From NCBI RefSeq assembly GCF_905475395.1, contig NC_058340.1:68240181-68304180 (forward strand): a stretch of 64,000 nt of DNA, written 5' to 3'. The notes under the pieces are model-generated. The model was given only the letters and a program-made list of their open reading frames with translations. It ran no database searches and was not told the origin of the DNA. This DNA comes from Chrysoperla carnea (taxonomy: Eukaryota > Arthropoda > Insecta > Neuroptera > Chrysopidae). Position 1 is the stretch's first letter. Each line of letters opens with the position of its first letter. A program made the position numbers and the translations under genes. This document shows positions 27,133 through 37,019 of the stretch, one piece after another.

Positions 27133-27645
27133 GGTTGGCTGATAAGTCCCCGGTCTGACACATAAATGGCGTCGCTAGTATTAAATGCATATTATTTTTA
27201 TATAGTACCAACCTTCAAATGATTCGTGTCAAAATTTGACGTCTGTAAGTCAATTAGTTTGTGAGATAGAGCGTCTTTTGTGAAGCAACTTTTGTTATTG
27301 TGAAAAAAATGGAAAAAAAGGAATTTCGTGTTTTGATAAAATACTGTTTTCTGAAGGGAAAAAATACAGTGGAAGCAAAAACTTGGCTTGATAATGAGTT
27401 TCCGGACTCTGTATTTTTTCCCTTCAGAAAACAGTATTTTATCAAAACACGAAATTCCATTTTTTCCATTTTTTTCACAATAACAAAAGTTGCTTCACAA
27501 AAGACGCTCTATCTCACAAACTAATTGACTTACAGACGTCCAATTTTGACACGAATCATTTGAAGGTTGGTACTATATAAAAATAATATGCATTTAATAC
27601 TAGCGACGCCATCTATGTGTCAGACCGGGGACTTATCAGCCAACC
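27133..27645. mobile_element. Palindromic mariner derivative (mellifera-type ends), 513 bp
   Basis: Two arms of exactly 237 bases (27133-27369 and 27409-27645) are reverse complements with only about three mismatches, around a 39-base spacer. Each outer end reads GGTTGGCTGATAAGTCCCCG, a mariner terminal repeat of the mellifera type. Each arm then encodes the first residues of a mariner transposase (MEKKEFRVLIKYCFLKGKNT), with the D,D34D catalytic domain wholly missing. The plus-strand frame 27300-27524 and minus-strand frame 27254-27478 are therefore not genes but read-throughs of the palindrome. TA dinucleotides lie close to both ends. It is non-autonomous; mobilisation would need a transposase from elsewhere. 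Confidence 0.9.
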
Positions 27646-30041
27646 GTTATAGCCCGTAGCTCGAAAAGTATTCATTAAAAATATTGTGGATGTGAGAGAG
27701 TTTTGATCAGAACGATCCGAAGAACATTTTTGGGACGGTTTAAAAAAGTTTCACAGAAAGCCATTTCCCTATCTAATATTGCCGGGTCCTTTGCAGTCAA
27801 TATGATAGAAGCCTGAGGAAATTATTAATGACGTCAATCAGTCAATAACGCAGTCATAAGCACGCTTAAATTCTATATACTATAGTATAGTTTACTCTTG
27901 TTGTAAATTACTATGGTTTCTTAATATGTATCTGTTTATTTAAGGTCTGGATGGAAAAATTTTAAGAAATAAAAATACGAATGCGATTGACGATCAATGA
28001 TGTTTCTCAAAATTGGCTTTCTACGATTTAAATGCCATATTTGGCTAAGTTTGATCGAAAGTAATACCATCCGTTATAATAAAATTTCCCATATGTATAC
28101 TTAAATAAAAATGATATTATTTTATGCACGAAATAAGGAAATGCCACAATTATAAAATGACGTCAAACTAAATGAATAAAAAAATCCTATGCATCTAATT
28201 TTAAAGTATATGAACCAGCTGCATAATGTTAGCTTTTAAAAAAAATAATAAATATTATAAAGATTGTATATTTTTATATACACATGCAAGTTTACATACT
28301 AAATATATATTTTAAAAGTCAAAAGCTCTTTTTTATGATACTAAAAAGAAAAAAAAAATTTATTTTAATTATGACGATTATAATAAAATCTGATGCCAAC
28401 AACCATAACACATAATATTTTATATGACAAATATATTTATTATTTCAGTCAAAAAGTTATTTTAATTTTATTATCATGTTTTTTATTTCTTTGGGTTTTT
28501 TACTATGTGTACCCAATAAAAAAATAATATGAGTTTTCTAAGAGATATATTTCCTATTGCGTACCGGTGCTTAAAACGTTCCCAAAAAAAAATGAGTGTA
28601 TAAAAATATTTGAGACTTACGATTCAAATTTTAAAGTTGGAGCAAAATTCTTCGATATATACCATAGTTTTTGAAATATTGATGCCTAAAGATTTGGAGA
28701 AAACCATTTTTAGAAGAAATAACAACAAACAAATGCCATTCATTTCATCGATTGAACTGAATTTTATCAAAAAACGAGTGCCGCTTGTTATAATTTTCTT
28801 TATAGGAAAATATTTGTCATGCTTTGAACTAATGAATATTAGTTTTTCAAATTATTCTTAAGAAAATCAGCCTTGTTGCATAATAAAGCATACCTTTAAA
28901 ACCCACTTCAATATGGGATGTTAAAAACCCAAACGTTAATAGCTCAAATCTATAAATTTAACACCGTAAGGGGTAATAAAAAATTTCTCTGATTATAAAT
29001 GGCATTAAATAGAATGCATATACGGGATTTAAAAATGACCCTAAGAAAGATAACGTGTTTTTTGAGAACGACCTCAAATTATAGAGCACGATTTTCTCAT
29101 AACTGGTAGTTTTAATGCAAAATATGGCCATCAATACATAAACTAAATATTAAATCAATAATCTAGACAAAAAAATTATAGTTTTGTATACCAATTAAAT
29201 AAAGATAAAGATGTCAATAAACTAAGCTGTTAGGAAAGAAAGAAACGATATTTTTCCAAACGTTTCTACATTTTTATAAATTGCATTTTACTATTTGATA
29301 AAATCGATTTCATACAATATTTTAACTAATTTCAAAGCTTTTCTTGTTTTTATTGTTAACTATACCATGTAGTCATAGGTATTCTAAATCGTAGAAATTC
29401 CGAGTTGGTGATACATACATTTATATTTCTATACTAATTTGAAAGTCAATTTAGGCTAATTTTTGGAATGTTAAAGAAATGAGAATCAAAATCTACAATC
29501 ATAATAATAGTTGCCACCCATAATAATTTACTCATTCAAATGACAAAATTTTGTAATAAATACGAATTTGTTTTGAGATTAACAAAGAGATAATTTTAAT
29601 TGGTGCACATTGTAAATAAGGCATTTACATCAATAAATATTTAGATACATTTCTATAATTATATCCGAAAATCTAAACAACTTTTTTTTTAAATTCTAAT
29701 TTTTGTTTTCGATTCATATGTAAATTTTTTGTAATTTAGAACACGTGTCAGTTTTTTATTTATTTCATGTTGATTACTTAATATAGATTAGATTAAATTC
29801 GATGCCTGTAAAAGATTACAGTCGAATTTTTACGAAACGAATAACTTTGGCATATAAGAGTGACATCGAATAACAGAAACTGCAGTTCCTGTTATTATAC
29901 GACTCGAATTAAAGATGCTTTGTTTTCAATTTGTTGAGATTTGATCAAAGTTATTTGAGCTATTGTGCTGTAAAATTTATGTTTTTATTTTGGGGAAAAT
30001 TAATTTGAATCAATGTTTTAAAGTTGATCCGCCATCATGAA
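27646..30041. other. Non-coding AT-rich stretch
   Basis: No gene supported. It includes a repeat fragment at about 27890-27950 (shared with 18.4 kb) and the inverted third copy of the 4.8/19.5 kb repeat at about 29262-29330. Confidence 0.5.
29262..29330 (-). repeat. Interspersed repeat, inverted copy 3
   Basis: CCAAACGTTTCTACATTTTT and the following AATCGATTTCAT block match the reverse complement of the 3' part of the 19537-19690 copy. Confidence 0.5.
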
Positions 30042-30125
30042 GTCAGGTTGGCCGAGCGGTCTAAGGCGCCAGATTTAAGCTCTGGTTCCCAAACGGGAGC
30101 GTGGGTTCGAACCCCACACCTGACA
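30042..30125 (+). tRNA. tRNA-Leu(TAA): tRNA-Leu (anticodon TAA)
   Basis: The 7-bp acceptor stem GTCAGGT pairs with ACCTGAC (30118-30124), with discriminator A at 30125. The A box TGGCCGAGCGGTCTAAGGCG and B box GGTTCGAACCC are intact. The anticodon arm is CCAGA / TTTAAGC / TCTGG, so the anticodon is TAA at 30076-30078. A long variable arm (TTCCCAAACGGGAGC) confirms the class II, leucine type. No intron. A T-run at 30132-30137 serves as a pol III terminator. Expected to decode UUA in the cytosol. Confidence 0.97.
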
Positions 30126-30131
30126 GTGTCT

Positions 30132-30137
30132 TTTTTA
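30132..30137 (+). terminator. Pol III T-run terminator of tRNA-Leu
   Basis: Six T residues start six bases after the discriminator base, the usual position for RNA polymerase III termination. Confidence 0.8.
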
Positions 30138-31228
30138 TTAACTTTTTTTTTTAAATTTAATTAAACACACCCCAATTTTATGTAATCCCTCGCAATATTT
30201 ATTAACAAATTCAAGACATTTCTTTTGTGGACGCATATAACGCCTAGAGACGAAAAAAATACGCCCCCAAGCTTAATCAGGAATGACCTCCCTTATTGTA
30301 CAGAGGTCTTCGACATATTGAAGGTCGACTATGTATTTGAATTGACAAACAAAACTCGAGTGAAGGTATATGTATGTATTAACTAATTTATGATACAGAT
30401 AAAAATGTCGTGTTCTTATAATAAGACATTTTTGTACACCCACAAAAGTATTTAAAAATAATTTGTCTTTATGAATGTAAATATTATAAGTATTTAAATA
30501 CCCCACCCAAATGAAATAACTGCCGCTCCTGATGTTATAATAGAAGAAAAGAGGTCATAATCAGGTATTGTGTTTACATAAACAATTTCAACAAATTTAA
30601 TTTAAATAACCAAAATTATTTTCTTTCTCTAGATACTACTTATTATTGAGACTTCACTCAATTTGATGGAGATACGATTTGGTGTATTTCAAATGAGTTG
30701 GACACTTTGGTATTACAAGAAATTTGTAAAATATAACAATCTTTCTCTAGCACAATTTAGAGGTGGCTGTAGAAATGAGCAAAATTTGTGAAAGGTTCGA
30801 AAAAAGCTGTATCTTCTTAAGGATTCTCCAGCAAAAATGCTGAAATGAATTGTTCTGCATAGTAAAACAAACTCTACATATTGAAATTTATTCCTATTGA
30901 ACTGAAGGGGTCCGCTGGAAATCCCCAAATGTAGCGGAGAAAAAGATATGTCCAGGAATTTTGGAACTATGTTCCTTATCTCATGTTATTGTTGTGATTT
31001 GTTTACTGTTTGAGAGGTAAAAACCAAAAAAAAAAAGTGTAACAAATTAAACGACACACAAAAACTGACCATTTTCACGTAGGTCATCTAGGAACCTAAA
31101 ACTTTTTCAAGGGATTCAGCTTGCCATGAATTTTGAAAATATGCAATAATATTTTTATAATTTGTCAATTTGTATTTTTGGTCAAAATTGTATGTTTTCT
31201 TATTCAAAAAAATGAGTTATTACAAGAA
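30138..31228. other. Non-coding AT-rich stretch
   Basis: No gene or element recognised. Confidence 0.5.
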
Positions 31229-31352
31229 TAGGGTTTAACCTCCAGTGCTCAGATATACGTCTTTATCAGAGGCCACCCACTGATCATTATTTTTAATCTT
31301 TATTTATTAAACTACATTCGATTACAATTAAAATGAGTTGTGGAAGTGAGTT
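31229..31352 (-). mobile_element. SINE family 1, 3' body fragment
   Basis: GTTTAACCTCC(A)GT(G)CTCAGA and the AGAGGCCACCCAC block, followed by AATCTTTA and TTAAACTACA, match the 3' part of the SINE at 33117-33434. The tRNA-like head is missing, so this is a truncated copy in the same orientation. Confidence 0.65.
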
Positions 31353-33116
31353 ATCAGAAGTTAATGATAATAGAGATAATTTTAAGTACGTGCAAGGAAA
31401 TTTTATGTTATGTCATAATAAATAACCGGATCAAATTAAACGTAGGTAATTTACGCACATATTGGATTGACTACCAAATCAGAACTACGCCTTTTTTAAA
31501 CTAATATTACAATTAATTCGAACTTTTGACTTCTAAACTTAACACATTAAATTTTCAGAAAAATATCATGTATAATATAAGAAGGTACGGAAGGAGCATA
31601 ATTTCTACCGAGTGTCCCACGATACCTCTCGTTCTTTTGTTTTCTTATATGTATGCTTACTTCTTTCCGGTGAGTTTTCTTGGAAAAGGGATTGTGTTCC
31701 TGCTATAAAGCATACTTATGCCTCTTAAGTCACTTAACTTGTACTTACGTACCTACGTATGGTATTTTCATCCAGATCGAATTATTGTCTTGGTTCAGTT
31801 TATACGAAATACACTCTAAGTTCAATGTACACTCTCACGTTTTTTCTGTACATCGTTTTCAAATTTATTAGACATTTTAGATAAACAAAATAAAATCAAT
31901 TGTAATTCTTTCTTCTTTATTTTTACATCTATCTTTGTGAATCTTTGATGATGTTCAAACCCGTGTCTTGTGTTGTCTTTACTCCTTGACATATGCCACA
32001 TGCCACATGGATTTGTAGTTTTTTTTATATTTTGTAAAGCAATTTTCTACTAATTAACTCGAATTGCTTGTCGAAATATCTCTACAATGACATTAATTTA
32101 TTTACATTTTTAATTTACAAGAATTTAATTGATTTTTTGATAAGAAGGTTTTGTTTTCAGCTCGAAAATCAATATCAGAAATTGTATTTTATGTTTTAAC
32201 ACATATTCAAATAAATATGGATTTATGACAGTCTTTGGTGGTTTAAAATGCCATCAGTTCGTCAAAAAATCAAAAAATGGGCGATGGTATAGAAAATTTT
32301 TCCAAAAGGCGGTAGTTCAATATACTTTTTTTGTCATCAGTCAACCAGGCTTGATTGACCAATGGTTGGTCAATCGTCCAACCATTTTACCAAAATTTCA
32401 TAAATCACTTACCGCTGTTAGAGGAGTGAGATGGGTATTTTTGTCGTCATGATGTTACAAGGATTTTGTTTTCATGGCGTTTTCAGAGAATGAAATTTAC
32501 GAACCACTGAGGGTTAAATACGTAAACATAAAGCATTACGTGGTTTATTGAATTTGATAGCAGTGGATTTCAATAAAAGTAGAAGCATTTAAAATAATTC
32601 ACCTTTGAAAGTAGATTTATTTTGGAGTAGAAGAATATTAAAGTAGATCTTTTGAAAAACATTAAAATTTAATTTTTCTAAATAGAAATATTTATAAGTA
32701 GTTTTATCAGTGGACGAAAATTATGGAAAAGAAAAGAGCGACATCGAACATTGAAGACAATTATTATTTTTTAAAAATATTTTTGTATAAATAAACTATA
32801 CAACATATGATAATAACTCGCGCGCGATTAATTTCTGCACGCAACACACATATTCATCTAAAAATAATAATTATTAATAGTCAATAAAATTTTAATGATT
32901 ATGAAGTATTGATTGACAGTTTGCATTCATTTATACACAATATACGGATATAGTTCATTAAAAAAAATATTATTTTAAATATTTATATTAATATTTAAAA
33001 ATAAATCTTTGTGTTTTTTCAACCGCCATAGTTCAAGTCCTGTACATAATATTAAGACTCATATATGCTAATTGTAGTCTCGGGGAGACTATTGATTGGT
33101 AATTTAAAAAAAAAGA
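31353..33116. other. Non-coding stretch
   Basis: Short frames at 31526-31871 and 32225-32452 have no recognisable protein features and are regarded as chance. No other feature was seen. Confidence 0.45.
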
Positions 33117-33434
33117 GGTTTAACCTCCGTTCCTCAGACATACACCTTTAACAGAGGCCACCCACATCAATATTTTTAATCTTTAATTATTTAAACTACA
33201 CCCGAAAACTTACAATTAAATTTTTATGATCTGGTGGAAGTCGGTTAGAGTGAAGCCTGGTTCGGGTGGAGTAGGTTATTTCGTTCTTATCCAAGCGAAG
33301 ATAGTGTGATCAATTTACCACCCCAATAATTATAATTGATCAGACTGCTGCTGCCTGGATTCGAATACGCAGCCTCCTAGTCTAAGAGGTCGAACAGTTA
33401 AAGACGATTGTGCCATTACTCGTTCGGCCACTTT
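33117..33434 (-). mobile_element. tRNA-derived SINE, family 1
   Basis: On the minus strand the 5' head holds a pol III A-box-like TGGCCGAACGAGTAATGGC (33431-33413) and a B-box-like GTATTCGAATCC (about 33367-33356) at tRNA-like spacing. This is followed by a unique body that ends in the GGCCTCTGTTAAAGGTGTAT region shared with 31229-31352. The head cannot fold into a full cloverleaf, so it is a SINE and not a tRNA gene. No LINE partner was identified. Confidence 0.7.
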
Positions 33435-34384
33435 AGCTTTTTTTCATTCATGTTTGCACGAAAACAGCAAAATATCGTTATTAACTAAAGCAGGCTCAAA
33501 TATTTGATCGAGAAACCAAAAATTTCCTAATATTATAAACCAATGGCCTAGCCGAGTCAAATATTACTAGTACCTATTCAGATTTTAAGGGCAGAAAAAA
33601 AATATAAAAACAATGTTTATTTTAGTTTTCGAATTGATTTCAAAACACCATTAAAATGGATCAAAAAGTACAAATGTATGAAACAAACATTAACAAATCC
33701 TAATAAATTTACAAAAACTTTTACAGTCCTGATTTTGGCATACGAGGCAAAATGAACTTTTTTTAGATGGTGAAAATGAAGGTAGGAATAGGAAATACTG
33801 TCAATTTAGTAGGATAAGTGTAGATACCATTAAAATGTTGGTTAATTTGTATAATTGTCCTTAATCCTGTGAATATAAATTTGCATAAATAAATACGAAC
33901 ACTTACGCATAAACAAAAAGCAAATCAAAATACATGGGTAAGTACTTAAAAAAAAGTATATAAAAAGTTAAAGGTGAATAAAAATAAATCTGTCAGTTCT
34001 CATACATATAAAATTTAATTGCGTTGTGTTTATGTTTTTATTTTTGTGTATTTATTTTTTTTAAATTCACTTTTTACCAATAAAAGGTAGAATATCTTTT
34101 CTACCCACACTTTCGCTAAACGAAGAATATTTTATTTATAATCTTTAATCGTGTACATATATATTTATATGATAAAGTATATTTGTACAGAGTCATTCAG
34201 AATGATTAAAGGTGTAACGCTTTCATTAGCAACGTCAAAATTGCATAGCAATTATAATTAACGTAATTATTTAAAAAAAAAAAATTATCTTTAAATCATT
34301 AAGAAAGAAAATATTCAAAATCCAGGCATCATAAAATCAACTTTTCGTAACGTTGTTATAGTCTCCTACCATTTATAATAAGGT
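33435..34384. other. Non-coding AT-rich stretch
   Basis: No gene or recognised element. Confidence 0.5.
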
Positions 34385-34671
34385 TAGGTTATATTGGGTG
34401 TCCACGAAGGACACACTTAGGCTATAGAGCCCATTGTGATACTATATATGTGTCTTACCACCTTTCCGCAGATAATTTCATTTATCAGCTCCTCAATTTC
34501 AGAGGATGAGTGCACCTCTCCTTCTTGCATATACCATGCACTACACCAGCCCATCACAACTATTAACGAAATTAATTTTGTTGCGACGACGGGAATCGAG
34601 CCCGCTACATTAAGCATATCGCGGACAGAATTGGTTACGCCTTAACCAACTGAGCTAATAGGACGACATTT
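34385..34671 (-). mobile_element. tRNA-derived SINE, family 2
   Basis: The minus strand begins near 34671 with TAGCTCAGTTGGTTAAGGCG (A box, 34657-34638) and has GGGCTCGATTCCC (B box, about 34603-34591), at tRNA-like spacing. The body ends in GTATCACAATGGGCTCTATA followed by a GTGTCC-TTCGT-GGACAC hairpin (34398-34414) and a CCTAACCT tail. The body end is shared with 35757-35835. The two short frames crossing it on opposite strands are not genes. Confidence 0.75.
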
Positions 34672-35756
34672 ATAATGATAAAATTGAAGAATTATTTAGT
34701 CACTCATATAATGGTTAAAAATTATGAATATTCCTATACACTCTCGATTTTTATTTAAAAAAAAAAAAAAAAAACCGCTATATATTATAAATCGTGGATC
34801 ATTTAGTGGCTTTAGTCATGCAACAACAACTACAAAATACATACAAAAATAAAGCTACGAAATATTTTAAGTTGTATATGTATATGCTAAAGTTATTTTT
34901 AACTTTCGATTCATTTTTTGTCTTATTTGCAAAAAAAAAAAAAAACATTATCAGTTGGTAAGAAGTGGTTCAAAATTCAATGAGTTATGATATAAGCATA
35001 ATACCCCCTCCCTATCTAGCATTTCTTCAGTCGATAAGTAGTTCACCAACTTGTTGTTCGCACGGAAAATTAATCAGATTTTCGAGGAAATGGATTATTT
35101 AAGGTAAAAATTACTTTATATGCCACGTTTTGTCAAATTCCAAAACAAAAATTTTTTAATACTTTCTAGATTTTCAAAGGGGCGTTCTTAAGAAAATTAC
35201 TAGGAATTGAACAAATTTTTTTATTTTCCATTTGGGTAAAAACAATGTTCTAAAGTAATTTTGAAACGTAGTTTCTGAGATATCAAATAAAACTGTATAT
35301 GAGGGCTGATATTTCGGACTAACATCTTCAGTCAATACCTCAAAAAACTTCGAGAATCACTTAGAAAAAAGTTTCCGTACAGTATTTTTGCTGATATCTT
35401 AAAAACCACTCTCCTAGTTATAAAATGAATTTCGAATTTCCGATTTTCGTATTTTTTGGATTAAAATGACCTTATATACCAAGTTTTATCAAATTCAGAA
35501 ACAAAGTTTTTTTTTAAAGAGCCCTTAAAAAAATATCCCCACCCTTAAAAATCGAGAAATTTTTTTGTTTCCGATTGAGGTAAAAATCATCTTTTAGAGA
35601 AATTTTTACCTCAAAAATGTAATAATCGGGTTCATTGAACAATTGGAAGTATTATTTCTAAGATTTCGTCTAAAATAAGGGCCATATAACCCCGGGAACA
35701 ATTTCAGTTAAAATCTCAAAAACAAATAACTGATTCACACCATAGCGTAACAATTT
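34672..35756. other. Non-coding stretch with decayed repeat blocks
   Basis: No gene. Blocks resembling the GATATCTCAAAAAC / ACCTTATATACCAAGTTTTA repeat family appear at about 35100-35160, 35270-35500 and 35640-35720. Confidence 0.5.
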
Positions 35757-35835
35757 AGGTTAGGTAAGGTTAGATTGGCTGTCCTGGGGTGGGACACACT
35801 TAGACCATAGGGTTTGTTGTGATACCGAAAAAGGT
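35757..35835 (-). mobile_element. SINE family 2, 3' fragment
   Basis: GGACACACTTAGACCATAGG and TTGTGATACC in the plus sense match the 3' end of the 34385-34671 element, including a GTCC...GGAC hairpin. The head is absent. Confidence 0.6.
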
Positions 35836-36605
35836 TTGGCCCATCACCGGTCACTACTCCATGATCCATTTAGAGCTATTTAAGAACAGCAAGACGTCGA
35901 CGGACTGTATGTCGGAGAGGTCGTCAAAGAGAGGCTGGCTCAAGTAAGTCCATCTTCTCATGTAACATTTGTAACAAGTTACAGTTTTGTACATTGTTCG
36001 AACAAAATCTTTTGTTTTGAAGTTCGTATGATGTAACCCATCGAATTTTAAACAACACTGTATACACACGGACGTACATCATATTAAATTCATTAAATAA
36101 TTGAAAACATAAGTTAATTTATCGCAAAAACATTTGGTCATAGTTTAACACTTATAAAACTGAACAAAATAAAAGAAATAATATGCTTGAGCCACATATG
36201 AAGAGTAATTACAAAAATATGCGTGTTTGCAATTTTTTAAAGTACACTAATGTACAAAAAAAATCTACCCATCAAATTCTTATATAATAATATGTAGAGC
36301 ATAATGTAACCCTTGTTATACTTTACATCTGTCATGATTTCATAATACCATGGTACACACATCTATTATTAAAAAAAAAGGGTATTTAAGTTTAAGGGTA
36401 GCAGCGATGATGTTGAATGATGGGGTTGTCAATATTGTGAACTTCCTGATAGGAAATATTATTGTATTGGTCCAGAAAAACGACATAAAGTAGTTATCAT
36501 AAGGAAGAGTAGCCATAATCATATTCCTTAACTTTGCCAGTGCATCAATTTGATTTACTCTCTTTTAAATTTTTTACCAAATTATTATTGATTTGTTTTA
36601 TCTCT
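35836..36605. other. Non-coding stretch
   Basis: Frames at 35854-36069 (minus) and 36340-36522 (minus) lack recognisable protein features. Nothing else was seen. Confidence 0.45.
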
Positions 36606-37019
36606 ATTCCCTATATATTATAAATGTAAAGTAAGGATGTTTGTTTGTTTGTTTATGTTTGTTACCCTTTCACGCAAAAACTAACGAATGGATTTGAATG
36701 AAGCTGTACAACAATATAGCTCATACATCTGAATAACACATGAGCTATAATTTATAAAGATATATTTTTTAATAAAATTAAAAAACTAAATTTAATTTGT
36801 CATTTACAAATAGTAAATTTAAAAATTCATGGCCATCTTTTCTGATATCTAAAAATTTTAAACAGTTCATATGTTTTACCTGAGTAAAAAAATCCCGACC
36901 ATTATTTCGAGTGTTATGGAAGAGATATAAGTGAAAGCAAAGGAGGTGAAGGCTATAACGCGGAGGTCTTTACCAATCTGTACTTTCAAACCCAGCGAAG
37001 CGGGTGAGTATCAAGCTAA
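36606..37019 (+). mobile_element. Helitron-like element with CTAA end (HINE/DINE-like layout)
   Basis: The 5' part TCCCTATATATTATAAATGT followed by (TTTG)n and TTTCACGCAAAAACTAACGA is the classic opening of a non-autonomous Helitron/Helentron-type family widespread in insects. The 3' end has the hairpin CCCAGCGAAGCGGG, then TGAGTATCAAG and CTAA followed by T. Length is about 414 bases, with no coding capacity. Confidence 0.7.

Noticed and set aside
27254-27524. Overlapping 74-codon frames on both strands with the same protein
   Set aside because: They are read-throughs of the mariner palindrome; only the first ~26 codons are transposase and the catalytic domain is absent.
33356-33431. Second tRNA-like sequence on the minus strand
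   Set aside because: It has degenerate A box and stems, and a shared downstream body, so it is a SINE head.
34591-34657. tRNA gene on the minus strand
   Set aside because: A and B boxes are good, but the acceptor stem does not close and the sequence continues into a SINE body.
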